The notes under the pieces: model-generated | Seen by the model: the letters and a program-made list of their open reading frames with translations, nothing else | What the model was told of the DNA's origin: nothing | Database searches by the model: none | From: Scytonema tolypothrichoides VB-61278 | Lineage (GTDB): Bacteria; Cyanobacteriota; Cyanobacteriia; Cyanobacteriales; Nostocaceae | Direction of reading: 5' to 3' | DNA: 64,000 nt | Assembly: GCF_000828085.3 (NCBI RefSeq) | Contig: NZ_JXCA02000001.1 | Location: 221,296 to 285,295, forward strand | Program-made: the position numbers and the translations under genes | Shown here: piece by piece, positions 1 to 8,382 of the stretch | Position numbering within the stretch: the first letter of the stretch is position 1 | Layout of the letters: each line of letters starts with the position of its first letter

Positions 1-153
1 ACTATCAAAATCTGGAATTTGAATACTGGGCAATTGCTGCGTACCCTTGAAGGTCATTCTAATTCGCTTGGTTCTGTTGCCATTAGTCCGGATAATCATA
101 ATCTAGTCAGTGGTAGCTGGGACAATACTATTAAGATTTGGCGAGATAATTAG
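1..153 (+). CDS. WD40-repeat protein, C-terminal end (5' part outside window)
   Basis: The frame is open from the first base to a TAG at 151-153 and encodes about 50 residues. It contains two WD40 blade ends: TIKIWNLNTGQ, then LEGH, then a DNTIKIWRDN terminus. This is the usual C-terminus of cyanobacterial WD40 propeller proteins, which act as scaffolds. The N-terminal domain, and so the specific function, lies outside the window. Confidence 0.85.
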   Translation, partial: TIKIWNLNTGQLLRTLEGHSNSLGSVAISPDNHNLVSGSWDNTIKIWRDN

Positions 154-286
154 GTAAGTTGTCACGCATTTAACTTGCAATAATAGCATTGCCCTGATTC
201 TTAATCTTTGTTTTCCATTTAACAAGAAGAACAGAGGCGTCAGTCGCCAGAATTCAGAATTGAATTGGCTAAAACTCTTAAACTGC

Positions 287-361
287 GTAGGTTGGGTTGA
301 CGTAAGGAAACCCAACAACAAACGTTTTATGTTGGGTTTCGCTACGCTTAACCCAACCTAC
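287..361. repeat. Imperfect inverted repeat (GTAGGTTGGGTT type)
   Basis: The arms GTAGGTTGGGTT and AACCCAACCTAC enclose an inner pair, AAACCCAAC and GTTGGGTTT. The whole can fold into a long cruciform or RNA hairpin. This palindrome class is widespread in filamentous cyanobacteria. It lies in a 660-base gene-free stretch (154-813), in which I see no other gene. Confidence 0.75.
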
Positions 362-364
362 TAG

Positions 365-469
365 CTCAATAATCGGGAGGCTGAGCCTCCCAACCCTCGT
401 TCCCAGGCTGAGCCTGGGAACGAGATATCGAGGCTCTGCCTCATTGTTGATACTGGTGCAAGATCTCAG
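365..469. repeat. Dispersed two-hairpin repeat, copy 1
   Basis: About 105 bp with two short palindromes (GGGAGGC/GCCTCCC and CCCAGGCT/AGCCTGGG) followed by a conserved tail ending in AGATCTCAG. A near-identical copy lies at 57034-57139 and a partial relative at 30973-31085. The differences between the two full copies fall mainly in the hairpin loops. The rest of the upstream region to 813 is AT-rich with no recognisable gene. Confidence 0.85.
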
Positions 470-813
470 TTTTAACGGACTTGGGTTTAAATAACGACAG
501 TTAACGGGAGTGTCTACTTAGTATTTATAACTTAATTTAATACATTAACATTTCAGTGTTTTTTGTGATAAAAATCTAAAAAAATAAGTGTTTACTCTGA
601 AAAAAGCTTTGAAATGAGAGGTACTATGTCTTAGTTTTTTAACATTCAAGAAGATTACTTACACAAAAATTGTGTCAATGATTCCTAAAATGTATAATCT
701 ACATCTCATTGTTGTTTCCAAAAATAAAAAATACAAAAGTTAAAACTGAAGACGTTGACCACTAGTGATGCTAAAGTGGCAAGAAATTCATGTGAAATTT
801 TCAGCGGGAATCA

Positions 814-3006
814 ATGCTGAAGAAGCTACAGACAAAGCATATTTCTCTCATAGTGGGTGCTGGACTATGTGCCTTCTTAGGTGGGGCAATCCTGTCAGCT
901 CCCGAGATAGGAAAATCAGTAAGTCAATGGCTTAAACCGCACAAGACTGAACCAGAGAAGCTTTCGGAAGAAAGCAAAGCGAAATCACCCGTTTTTGCCT
1001 TGGTATCACAATCTCCGCAAGAACGTGGTGCAAAACTAGAAGCACTAATAAAGGAGGCATCAAAATCAGCAGATCAAAATCGCGCTCGTTATCTTTTGGC
1101 AAGTGACTTAATTGAACAAAAGCAAGCTCAACCTGCACTAAAGTTACTAGATGGATTAGACAGAGATTATCCAGTCCTTGCGCCTTATGTGTTGCTAAAA
1201 CAAGCGCAGGCACACGAAATTCTAGGACAAGAAGGCAAAGCCTCGGATCTGAGGCAGAAAGTGCTCAAAGACTACCCCAAAGAAGCGGCTGCTGCTAAAG
1301 CCTTGTATCTCATCGGACTCCCGGAGTATCAGAACAAAGCAATAGCTGAATTTCCTTCTCATCCCCTTACCTGGGAAATCATCCGTAAACGGTTGGAGAC
1401 AAATCCCAATCAGCCGCAATTGCAGTTAGTTTTGGCAAAATATGCCTATGATCAACCAGGAACTGTACCTGTGGTGGATCAGCTGGCGAAGAATTCCACC
1501 CTAAAACCCGAAGAGTGGGACATCGTTGGTACAGCTTACTGGGAAAACAATGAATTTGGCAAAGTAACGACAGCATACGCCAAAGGAAGTAAAACAGCCC
1601 GCAACCTCTACCGTGTTGGCAGAGGATTGCAGGTGAGTGGAAAACGACCAGAAGCCCTTGCTGTCTATCAAGAACTAGTCAAAGCATTTCCGGAAGCCAG
1701 AGAAACTAGCACTGCTTTGTTACGCTTAGCAGAAATGGCAACAGTACGTAAAGATGCTTTGCCATATCTTGATCAGGTTATTACTAAATTTCCTGACAAA
1801 GCAGGTAAAGCGCTGGTAGAAAAAATCAAAATTCTTCAAAATCAAGATCAAAAAGCAGCGAGTGAAGCTACTAAGCTCCTGATTACCAAGTACGCCAACT
1901 CTGAGGAAGCGGCAGAATATCGCTGGAAAATCGCACAACAAAAAGCGAAAGCTAAAGATTATAAAGCTGCATGGCAATGGGCAGAACCGATTCCCAAAAA
2001 TAACCCCAACAGTATTTTGGCTCCTAGAGCAAGCTTTTGGGTTGGAAAATGGGCAACCAAACTCGGGAAAAAGGAGGAAGCAAAACAAGCTTATGAGTAT
2101 ACCCTCAGCAATTTTCCCCATTCTTACTATTCGTGGCGAGCAGGGGCAACTTTAGGACTCAATGTTGGCAATTTCAACTCCGTGCGCCAGATGAACCCAA
2201 ACATCGTCCCGTTGCAGCGTCCGGTACCAACTGCTGGTTCTGAGACATTTAAAGAATTATACCTGCTTGGTCAAGACCGCGATGCTTGGTTGCAATGGCA
2301 GACCGAATTTCAAAACAAAATGCAACCAACAGTAGCGGAGCAATTTACTGAAGGTTTGATGCAGCTGGCAAAAGGAGAAAATATCGTCGGGATTGATACG
2401 GTTTCCAAACTAGAAGACCGCGAAACACCAGAAGAACAAGCACAGTACCAGGCTTTAAGCAAACAAGTCACTTACTGGCAAGCTCGTTATCCCTTCCCCT
2501 ATCAAAAAGAAATTGAGCAATGGTCCCAAAAGCGTCAGCTCAATCCTCTGCTAGTGACTGGGCTTATGCGTCAGGAATCACATTTTGAGCCAAAAGTCCG
2601 TTCTACAGCTGGTGCGGTTGGTTTAATGCAGGTGCTACCAAGTACAGCTAAATGGATTGCCCCACAAATTCAGTTTGACAGCACAAAAATAAATTTGGAA
2701 AATCCCAACGAGAATATCATGTTCGGGACTTGGTATTTGGATCACACTCATGAGCAATATGGTAATAACTCGATGCTGGCGATCGCCAGTTACAATGCAG
2801 GTCCGGGTAACGTTTCCAAATGGGTAAAAACTCTGCCAAAGGAAGACCCAGATGAATTTGTAGAATCAATTCCCTTTGATGAAACCAAAAATTATGTCCG
2901 TCAGGTATTGGGTAACTACTGGAATTACCTAAGACTGTATAACTCAGAAACTTCCCAGCTGGTAGGAAAATATTCGACTGTACACCCACAACTACCCGTT
3001 CAGTGA
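814..3006 (+). CDS. Slt70-like soluble lytic transglycosylase with TPR-like N-terminus
   Basis: A 730-residue periplasmic peptidoglycan-cleaving enzyme. An N-terminal hydrophobic segment (about residues 10-30) acts as signal or anchor. A long alpha-helical TPR-like region (about 60-500) is followed by a C-terminal SLT domain (about 570-710). The catalytic glutamate is E588 in GLMRQESHFEP, followed by the family motifs GAVGLMQVLP and ASYNAGPGNV. The family cuts the glycan strand between MurNAc and GlcNAc without water, leaving anhydro-MurNAc. Length fits cyanobacterial Slt proteins. It starts at an ATG with no strong Shine-Dalgarno sequence. It lies 91 bases before tatC on the same strand, with a hairpin between them. 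Confidence 0.93.
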   Translation: MLKKLQTKHISLIVGAGLCAFLGGAILSAPEIGKSVSQWLKPHKTEPEKLSEESKAKSPVFALVSQSPQERGAKLEALIKEASKSADQNRARYLLASDLIEQKQAQPALKLLDGLDRDYPVLAPYVLLKQAQAHEILGQEGKASDLRQKVLKDYPKEAAAAKALYLIGLPEYQNKAIAEFPSHPLTWEIIRKRLETNPNQPQLQLVLAKYAYDQPGTVPVVDQLAKNSTLKPEEWDIVGTAYWENNEFGKVTTAYAKGSKTARNLYRVGRGLQVSGKRPEALAVYQELVKAFPEARETSTALLRLAEMATVRKDALPYLDQVITKFPDKAGKALVEKIKILQNQDQKAASEATKLLITKYANSEEAAEYRWKIAQQKAKAKDYKAAWQWAEPIPKNNPNSILAPRASFWVGKWATKLGKKEEAKQAYEYTLSNFPHSYYSWRAGATLGLNVGNFNSVRQMNPNIVPLQRPVPTAGSETFKELYLLGQDRDAWLQWQTEFQNKMQPTVAEQFTEGLMQLAKGENIVGIDTVSKLEDRETPEEQAQYQALSKQVTYWQARYPFPYQKEIEQWSQKRQLNPLLVTGLMRQESHFEPKVRSTAGAVGLMQVLPSTAKWIAPQIQFDSTKINLENPNENIMFGTWYLDHTHEQYGNNSMLAIASYNAGPGNVSKWVKTLPKEDPDEFVESIPFDETKNYVRQVLGNYWNYLRLYNSETSQLVGKYSTVHPQLPVQ

Positions 3007-3015
3007 TGTCAAAAA

Positions 3016-3043
3016 GTAGAGACGCGCAATTGCGTGTCTCTAC
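3016..3043. repeat. GTAGAGAC...GTCTCTAC palindrome after slt
   Basis: A 28-bp near-perfect palindrome with arms GTAGAGACGCGCAA and TTGCGTGTCTCTAC, nine bases after the transglycosylase stop codon. It may act as an mRNA 3'-end hairpin, but has no T-run. A second member of the class (GTAGAGAC arms) lies at 40086-40113. Confidence 0.75.
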
Positions 3044-3097
3044 ATCCACCTGCTTCCCAGATACAATAGTTAAAAGGTGATGCACTCTAGCTAACTC

Positions 3098-3907
3098 ATG
3101 ACACCTTCACAAAACGTAGACACAACAACACCATACACTGTTGACTTAGAAGTAGATGGTGACTCCAAACCGGAAATAGATCCTATGGATCCTCTTGATG
3201 AGTTGCCCGGTGAAGTCGAAATGTCAATTTTCGACCACTTGGAAGAGTTACGACAACGGATTTTTTACTCGCTCATTGCTGTAGTAGTGGGTGTTGTTGG
3301 CTGCTTTCTTGCTGTTAAGCCGATTGTTCAGCTGCTAGAAGTGCCAGCACAGGGAGTAAAATTTTTGCAACTGGCTCCTGGTGAATATTTCTTTGTTTCA
3401 ATGAAAGTTGCAGGCTACAGTGGGTTGGTTTTGTCTAGCCCGTTTGTGCTATTCCAAGTTATCCAGTTTGTTCTCCCTGGACTGACTCGTCGTGAACGTC
3501 GCTTGCTGGGACCTGTGGTTTTGGGGTCGAGTTTTTTGTTTGCAGGAGGGTTAGTCTTTGCATATCTTTTATTGGTACCCGCTGCTTTGAAATTTTTCAT
3601 CAGCTACGGTGCTGATGTCGTAGAACAACTGTGGTCGATTGATAAATATTTTGAATTTGTCTTGTTGCTGCTATTTAGTACTGGGTTAGCATTTCAAATT
3701 CCGATTATCCAAGTTCTACTTGGTGCTTTGGGAATAGTCTCTTCTGGGCAAATGCTTTCTGGTTGGCGCTACGTTATTATGGGCGCGGTAGTTTTAGGAG
3801 CAATTCTCACACCTTCAACTGACCCCTTTACCCAAAGTCTTTTAGCAGGGGCAGTTTTGGGACTTTATTTTGGTGGTATTGGTTTAGTTAAGTTGGTAGG
3901 GAAATGA
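3098..3907 (+). CDS. tatC: Twin-arginine translocase subunit TatC
   Basis: A 269-residue multi-spanning membrane protein of the Tat translocase, which exports folded proteins across the plasma and thylakoid membranes. After an acidic cytoplasmic leader of about 45 residues comes the family motif [11 protein letters not shown], then about six hydrophobic helices and the conserved GLTRRERR loop. The stop codon overlaps the ATG of the csaA-like gene in an ATGA, so the two were once translationally coupled. Likely Tat substrates in this window are the Rieske protein (5531-6070) and the multicopper oxidase (31149-32639). tatC near petC-petA is a familiar cyanobacterial arrangement. Confidence 0.96.
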   Translation: MTPSQNVDTTTPYTVDLEVDGDSKPEIDPMDPLDELPGEVEMSIFDHLEELRQRIFYSLIAVVVGVVGCFLAVKPIVQLLEVPAQGVKFLQLAPGEYFFVSMKVAGYSGLVLSSPFVLFQVIQFVLPGLTRRERRLLGPVVLGSSFLFAGGLVFAYLLLVPAALKFFISYGADVVEQLWSIDKYFEFVLLLLFSTGLAFQIPIIQVLLGALGIVSSGQMLSGWRYVIMGAVVLGAILTPSTDPFTQSLLAGAVLGLYFGGIGLVKLVGK

Positions 3908-3990
3908 GGGAAATAAGTTACGATGACTTTGAACGTATTGCGCGACACTCCCTACCAAGAGCCGCAGGCGGGGTAGAGAAGGATAGCGCG

Positions 3991-4383
3991 TCAGGGTCGA
4001 GCTTGATTCTGGATATATTTCTTTAGGACTTCTATTGGTGCTCCACCACAAGAAGAAACGTAATAAGAATTAGACCAAAACGAAACTTTCCCCCAATAAT
4101 ACTTTTTTACCTCTTCAGGAAATTCTTTTTTTAACATTCTTGCCGTAGAACTTTTTAAACTTCCTACGACTGCTGCAATTGAGTTTTTAGGATGGAAATC
4201 TAACAAGATGTGCACATGGTCTGATTCACCATTAAACTCAATTAACTGACAATCCATTTTGTCTGATACCTGCTCGACCATTTCTTTTAATCGGTCGAGC
4301 ATTTTTGCATTTAGAGCTTTACGTCTGTAATGAGTTACAAAAAAAAAGTGCAGTGGTATTGGCAACATCAAAGACTTAATCAA
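3991..4383 (-). CDS. tnpA: IS200/IS605 TnpA-type Y1 (HUH) transposase
   Basis: A 130-residue single-strand transposase of the Y1 HUH class. Visible are the VTHYRRKAL beta-strand near the N-terminus, the HUH metal-binding motif in SDHVHILLDF, and the catalytic tyrosine in the C-terminal helix KKYIQNQ. The first dozen residues (MIKSLMLPIPLHF) do not look like the usual TnpA N-terminus, and the ORF begins at the edge of the tnpB remnant. The 5' end may therefore be a deletion junction and the protein impaired. The key catalytic residues are present. Confidence 0.85.
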   Translation of the reverse strand: MIKSLMLPIPLHFFFVTHYRRKALNAKMLDRLKEMVEQVSDKMDCQLIEFNGESDHVHILLDFHPKNSIAAVVGSLKSSTARMLKKEFPEEVKKYYWGKVSFWSNSYYVSSCGGAPIEVLKKYIQNQARP

Positions 4384-4684
4384 GTATAAAGTTACTGAGT
4401 CTGGAGGTTTTTACATTGAGGTTCCAACTCAAAAAGTAAAACCTTCCCAAACTTGCCCTAATTGCGGTCACCAAAAAAAGAAAACACTAGCAGAAAGAGA
4501 ACATCATTGTGATAATTGCGGTTATCGGTGTGATAGAGATGTAGCAGCAGCAATGGTAATGCTTAATTACGCAAGGGGTATGGAACGTACCTCTACAGAC
4601 TTAGATGAGTCAACCTCTACTTGGTGCAGAAGCTTCAAGCAAGTTGCTCAGAGGAAGAGTCAGAAACGTGTAGCTCAGTCGTAG
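4382..4684 (+). pseudogene. tnpB C-terminal remnant (zinc ribbon)
   Basis: An open frame of 100 codons ending at TAG 4682-4684 encodes the C-terminal end of an IS605-family TnpB, an RNA-guided nuclease ancestral to Cas12. The zinc ribbon CPNCGHQ plus CDNCGYRCDRD and the RDVAAAMVM motif with the last RuvC aspartate are clear. The WED/REC domains and the first two RuvC motifs are absent, so it is non-functional. The right-end region that would carry the omega RNA follows at 4685-4706. Confidence 0.85.
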
Positions 4685-4820
4685 ACGGCTACACGTAGTT
4701 CATAAAGTAGAAATTCGTGTTGGCAAAGTCATCAAAGTAGAAGATTTTCCTCAAGCCAGAAAACCAGCATACAAACTTTGGATAGATTTTGGTGATTTGG
4801 GCGTCACTCGCTTCGCTCAA

Positions 4821-4851
4821 ATTCAAAATTCAAAATTCAAAATTCAAAATT
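4821..4851. repeat. (ATTCAAA)n heptanucleotide repeat
   Basis: Four and a half tandem copies of ATTCAAA, a short tandem repeat class common in heterocystous cyanobacteria. It sits inside the csaA-like coding sequence and introduces a stop. Confidence 0.85.
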
Positions 4852-4992
4852 TAATTAGTGGCGTCGTGGTAGACGATGGTGAAGTCGTGTTGATTCAGCC
4901 AGAAAAAGAGGTTCCTCTGGGTAAAAGAGTTCTGTAACAATCTCCGCATTTTTATCTAGAGGTTTCGCCGTAATTGGTGAAAGTATTTACCA

Positions 4993-5304
4993 CTACTCGA
5001 TCAACCATTCCGCCGCACGTTCGCCTAAATCTAACGGAATGCTGACAGCTTTACCAAGTCGTGGGCGTTCTCGTGTTTGTCGAATATAGGTTTTCACCTG
5101 TGTTTCACCACCCAAGCCATTCAGATAATTGGCGATGCTATCCAAATGCTCTTGATATTCTACCTCATTTAATGGGAAAGACACTTGCTCTAAATATTTC
5201 CACATAACTTGTAAGAAAATTTTACCTTGTGTGCGACGCAATTGGACATCATAGGAGCGTCCCCACTTCTCAAGCAACAGTTGGCGTAATTCCTGTCCCG
5301 TCAT
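4993..5304 (-). CDS. DUF3067 family protein
   Basis: A 103-residue protein of the cyanobacterial and plastid DUF3067 family, recognised from the N-terminal TGQELRQLLLEKWGRSYD and the C-terminal RPRLGKAVSIPLDLG. No enzyme motif or membrane segment is visible and its role is unproven. An ATG at 5304 giving MTGQELR fits the family better than the TTG at 5316. It lies convergent to the csaA remnant and divergent from petC, 226 bases away. Confidence 0.85.
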   Translation of the reverse strand: MTGQELRQLLLEKWGRSYDVQLRRTQGKIFLQVMWKYLEQVSFPLNEVEYQEHLDSIANYLNGLGGETQVKTYIRQTRERPRLGKAVSIPLDLGERAAEWLIE

Positions 5305-5530
5305 ATCTTTTCTCAAATATTTTTACATTTAGTTATGATGTTAAGTTCCATGACTCAAGTATGATAGGACTATAAAGAAATGTAATCCTACTAAGAAAGA
5401 TGCTGGAAAGATTTTTGCACAAAGCATTTTGGCATCCTTGTAGGCATTATCCTTTTCACTCAGACAAGAGTTTCTTAATGAAAAACTCAAGTCATATTTG
5501 TTAACAAAATACACAAAGAACGCGTAGGTT

Positions 5531-6070
5531 ATGGCTCAATTTTCTGAATCAATGGACGTGCCCGATATGGGGCGTCGTCAATTCATGAATCTTCTGACAT
5601 TTGGAACTGTAACCGGAGTGGCTCTGGGAGCATTGTATCCCGTTGTCAACTATTTTATTCCTCCAGCAAGCGGTGGTGCTGGGGGTGGTACAACGGCAAA
5701 AAACGAGCTGGGCAACGATGTCAGTGTTAGCAAGTTTTTGGAAAGTCATAATGTAGGCGATCGCGTTCTCGTTCAAGGACTCAAGGGAGACCCCACCTAT
5801 ATTGTTGTAGATAGCAAAGAGGCGATTACTGATTACGGGATTAACGCCGTTTGCACGCACTTAGGTTGTGTTGTTCCTTGGAACGCAGCAGAGAACAAGT
5901 TTAAGTGTCCCTGTCATGGTTCACAGTACGACGCTACTGGTAAGGTTGTCCGAGGTCCTGCACCACTATCTTTAGCTTTGAGTCATGCAAAAGCCGAAGA
6001 AGACAAAATCGTCCTGACTCAATGGACGGAAACCGACTTCCGTACAGGCGAAGATCCTTGGTGGGCTTAA
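5531..6070 (+). CDS. petC: Cytochrome b6f Rieske iron-sulfur protein
   Basis: A 179-residue Rieske subunit that takes electrons from plastoquinol and passes them to cytochrome f at the lumenal side of the thylakoid. The N-terminal MGRRQFMN plus hydrophobic helix (about residues 15-43) is a Tat-type signal anchor, followed by the glycine-rich hinge ASGGAGGGT. The 2Fe-2S ligands are C108/H110 (CTHLGC) and C126/H129 (CPCHG), with C113 and C128 placed for the disulfide. It starts at ATG 5531. petA follows on the same strand after 199 bases, as in most cyanobacteria. Confidence 0.98.
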   Translation: MAQFSESMDVPDMGRRQFMNLLTFGTVTGVALGALYPVVNYFIPPASGGAGGGTTAKNELGNDVSVSKFLESHNVGDRVLVQGLKGDPTYIVVDSKEAITDYGINAVCTHLGCVVPWNAAENKFKCPCHGSQYDATGKVVRGPAPLSLALSHAKAEEDKIVLTQWTETDFRTGEDPWWA

Positions 6071-6269
6071 CAGTTAACAGTTATCAGTTATCAGCTGATC
6101 TTGGCTTGATAACTCTTCACTGTTTACTGTTCACTCAAAAGGCTGTTCACCGATTTAATCAGTGCATAGTCTGTAGTTTGGAGTCGAAATTTGACTCTTG
6201 ACTAATGACTCTTGAGTAATGACGAATGACTAATATCAGAGAATCGTTGTCCTAGTTGTCCTTATAGAG

Positions 6270-7271
6270 ATGAGAAATGTTTGTCAAACAGCGAGTTTAA
6301 CTCGCAGTGCTAGAACAATTATCAAAACCTTGCTCGTAGCGATCGCCACAGTGACATTTTTCTTCACCAGCGATCTAGTTCTACCTCAAGCAGCTCAAGC
6401 ATATCCCTTTTGGGCACAGGAAACCTACCCCGAAAGTCCTCGCCAACCGACAGGGCTAATTGTGTGTGCTAACTGTCACCTAGCAGCAAAGCCTACCGAA
6501 GTCGAAATTCCCCAGTCTGTTCTGCCTGACACAGTATTTAAAGCTGTGGTAAAAATTCCCTACGATACAAGCGTACAACAGGTGGGTGCGGATGGTTCTA
6601 AAGTTGGCTTGAACGTCGGTGCTGTGCTGATGCTGCCAGAAGGCTTCAAGATTGCTCCTGAAGAACGCATCCCCGAGGAGTGGAAGGAAGAAATCGAGGG
6701 TTTATACTACCAACCCTACACCGAAGATCAAGAAAACGTCGTCATCATCGGACCACTACCTGGTGAACAATATCAGGAAATCGTCTTCCCCGTCCTTTCT
6801 CCTAACCCTGCAACTGACAAGAAAATTCACTTTGGTAAGTACGCTGTTCACGTAGGTGGTAACCGTGGACGCGGACAAGTTTACCCCACTGGCCAAAAGA
6901 GCAACAACACGGTATACACGGCTTCTGCTGCTGGTACAATTAGCAAGATTGCCAAAATAGAAGATGAAGACGGTAACGTCAACTACGAACTCAGCATCCA
7001 ACCTGAATCTGGGGACGCAGTCGTTGACACCATACCCGCAGGACCAGAATTGATTGTCTCTGAAGGACAAGTGGTCAAAAAAGATGAACCTTTGACCAAT
7101 AATCCAAACGTCGGTGGATTTGGTCAAGATGATGGGGAAATTGTGCTACAAGATGCTACAAGAGTTCAATGGTTGATTGCATTTGTCGCACTTGTGATGT
7201 TGGCTCAAGTTATGCTTGTCCTCAAGAAGAAGCAGGTTGAAAAGGTTCAAGCTGCAGAGATGAATTTCTAA
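6270..7271 (+). CDS. petA: Cytochrome f apoprotein
   Basis: A 333-residue c-type cytochrome of the b6f complex. It has a Sec signal peptide cleaved after AQA at about residue 44, so that mature Tyr1 (YPFWAQ) becomes the axial haem ligand. The haem site is CANCH (C66, C69, H70). A large lumenal domain is followed by one C-terminal transmembrane helix (about 298-317) and a basic stromal tail. It passes electrons from the Rieske protein to plastocyanin or cytochrome c6. A rho-independent terminator follows at 7298-7323, closing the petCA unit. Confidence 0.98.
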   Translation: MRNVCQTASLTRSARTIIKTLLVAIATVTFFFTSDLVLPQAAQAYPFWAQETYPESPRQPTGLIVCANCHLAAKPTEVEIPQSVLPDTVFKAVVKIPYDTSVQQVGADGSKVGLNVGAVLMLPEGFKIAPEERIPEEWKEEIEGLYYQPYTEDQENVVIIGPLPGEQYQEIVFPVLSPNPATDKKIHFGKYAVHVGGNRGRGQVYPTGQKSNNTVYTASAAGTISKIAKIEDEDGNVNYELSIQPESGDAVVDTIPAGPELIVSEGQVVKKDEPLTNNPNVGGFGQDDGEIVLQDATRVQWLIAFVALVMLAQVMLVLKKKQVEKVQAAEMNF

Positions 7272-7297
7272 ATTCAGAGCCAAATTATCAGTCGTAG

Positions 7298-7323
7298 GAC
7301 AGGCATTTGACCTGTCTTTTTTA
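7298..7323 (+). terminator. Rho-independent terminator of petCA
   Basis: A six-base-pair stem GACAGG/CCTGTC with a seven-base loop is followed directly by a run of T residues, 26 bases after the petA stop codon. Confidence 0.85.
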
Positions 7324-7330
7324 TGTTTGT

Positions 7331-7358
7331 TTGACTTTATTATAATAAATGTTATAAT
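7331..7358 (+). promoter_or_regulatory. Promoter of the toxin-antitoxin operon
   Basis: TTGACT (7331-7336) and TATAAT (7353-7358) are separated by 16 bases and fit a sigma-70-type promoter. A strong ribosome binding site AAGGAG (7375-7380) precedes the ATG at 7390. AT-rich direct repeats (TTGACTTTAT, TATAATAAA) overlap the promoter and could be an operator. Confidence 0.7.
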
Positions 7359-7389
7359 AAAAATTGACTTTATAAAGGAGTTAACTTAG

Positions 7390-7713
7390 ATGACTGACAA
7401 GACCTATCCTATAGCTTCTGCTAAGATAGGCACGCAAGATGGTTTTCGCTTACCTCGTGCTTTTTCTAAAGACCATCCTCATTTAGTTAATACTTCAGGT
7501 TATGTCCAAGTCTTATCCAAAAATACCTTTTTAGTGCAATTAGAGACTGATGAAGTTGAGGAGGTAGATGAAACAGAATCTATTATGATGAGTCTGTTCC
7601 TCGACTTTTTGATGAAAGATGCTATTAAAAATCCTGACCAACTCGTTGCTTATACAAAAGAAATGAGCGACGAAATGGATGAACTACTTTGTGATGTCGT
7701 TTTGGATTCATGA
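7390..7713 (+). CDS. Putative antitoxin, partner of YhaV-type toxin
   Basis: A 107-residue acidic protein directly upstream of, and overlapping by ATGA, the YhaV-type toxin gene. The N-terminal part (AKIGTQDGFRLPRAF) resembles the swapped-hairpin AbrB/PrlF DNA-binding pattern, and the C-terminal half is acidic and helical, as in antitoxins that wrap their toxin. In known PrlF-YhaV pairs the antitoxin neutralises the RNase and represses the operon. The role here is inferred from position and pattern. Confidence 0.7.
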   Translation: MTDKTYPIASAKIGTQDGFRLPRAFSKDHPHLVNTSGYVQVLSKNTFLVQLETDEVEEVDETESIMMSLFLDFLMKDAIKNPDQLVAYTKEMSDEMDELLCDVVLDS

Positions 7714-8192
7714 GTTCATTCATTTGTCATGGATGGAGAATTTTTTTCTACCCATTGTTTGATAAGCAGTGGGTAGAATTGTCTCATCGGGTTCGTATTT
7801 TAAAAACTGAGTTATCTAAAGAAGAGTTTATGACTCATGGAGATGTAAAGCTACTAAAGGGCTTGAATATTGGTATTAAAGAAAAAATTACTCAAGATCC
7901 TTTTGCATCTCACTTTGTATTACACAAACCTTTACACAGGTATGGTCGTCTGAAGAAAATGGGGCTACCTGCCCGATATAGATTATTTTTTAGAGCATTT
8001 AAAGAACAAAAAGTTATTATTATTATTTGGTTAGGATTCCCGCGTAAAGAAGGGGATAAAAACGATTGTTATCAGGTTTTTGCAAAAAAAGTTACTAATA
8101 TTGACTTTCCGGAAAATGTAGAAAAACTGCTTGCAGAATGTGAGGTAACAGATTCTCAGGAACAAAAGAAAGATTCACTGGAAACCAAATGA
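7710..8192 (+). CDS. YhaV-family type II toxin (ribonuclease)
   Basis: A 160-residue protein with the YhaV signature: HGWRIFFYPLFDKQW near the N-terminus, LPARYRLFFRAF in the core, and the C-terminal IIIWLGFPRKEG and DCYQVFAKK. YhaV proteins are RelE-superfamily ribonucleases that arrest translation. The ATG overlaps the antitoxin stop, and its own stop overlaps a third small ORF. The length matches the family, so it is probably intact. Confidence 0.85.
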   Translation: MSSFICHGWRIFFYPLFDKQWVELSHRVRILKTELSKEEFMTHGDVKLLKGLNIGIKEKITQDPFASHFVLHKPLHRYGRLKKMGLPARYRLFFRAFKEQKVIIIIWLGFPRKEGDKNDCYQVFAKKVTNIDFPENVEKLLAECEVTDSQEQKKDSLETK

Positions 8193-8353
8193 TTAGCAAA
8201 GATGCTGCTTTTTGTCTCAAAGCCCAGGTTCTACAACGCCAAGGAAATCAGCAAGCCTCTGTTTCAGATTGGAAGAACTGCATGAAATATGGTGATCCAC
8301 AAAACCCTGATGAACGGGTGTTCATTAGTCTCGCACCACTAAATCTCAAGTAG
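8189..8353 (+). CDS. Small 54-residue ORF coupled to the toxin gene, TPR-like
   Basis: ATG at 8189 overlaps the toxin stop (ATGA) and the frame runs to TAG 8351-8353. The residues AFCLKAQVLQRQGNQQ and WKNCMKYGDPQNPDE resemble one helical TPR hairpin. This could be the remnant of the end of a TPR protein caught in the operon, or a small third component. I cannot decide between these. Confidence 0.45.
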   Translation: MISKDAAFCLKAQVLQRQGNQQASVSDWKNCMKYGDPQNPDERVFISLAPLNLK

Positions 8354-8382
8354 GGCTTGATTATAAAACCGATGTCCGCGAT

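Larger units (their letters stand above)
3937..4706. mobile_element. Degenerate IS200/IS605-family element inside csaA
   Basis: The DNA between the two csaA pieces carries tnpA on the minus strand and a 5'-deleted tnpB on the plus strand, the divergent order usual in IS605-type elements. The boundaries are set by where the csaA reading frame stops and resumes, so they are good to a few bases only. Most of tnpB is missing, so the element has suffered an internal deletion. Confidence 0.8.
3904..4937 (+). pseudogene. csaA-like tRNA-binding protein gene, broken by IS and repeat insertion
   Basis: The N-terminus [11 protein letters not shown] starts at 3904, overlapping the tatC stop. The frame then runs into foreign DNA. 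The next part of the same protein resumes at 4707 with VEIRVGKVIKVEDFPQARK and PAYKLWIDFGDLGV. It is broken again by a heptanucleotide repeat, and a terminal piece (DDGEVVLIQPEKEVPLGKR) ends with TAA at 4935-4937. These pieces match the order of a CsaA-type tRNA-binding OB-fold protein of about 110 residues, a secretion-linked chaperone. The middle of the fold is lost, so the gene should be inactive. Confidence 0.85.

Noticed and set aside
4382-4684. TnpB as an active RNA-guided nuclease
   Set aside because: Only the C-terminal zinc ribbon and last RuvC motif remain; most of the protein is deleted.
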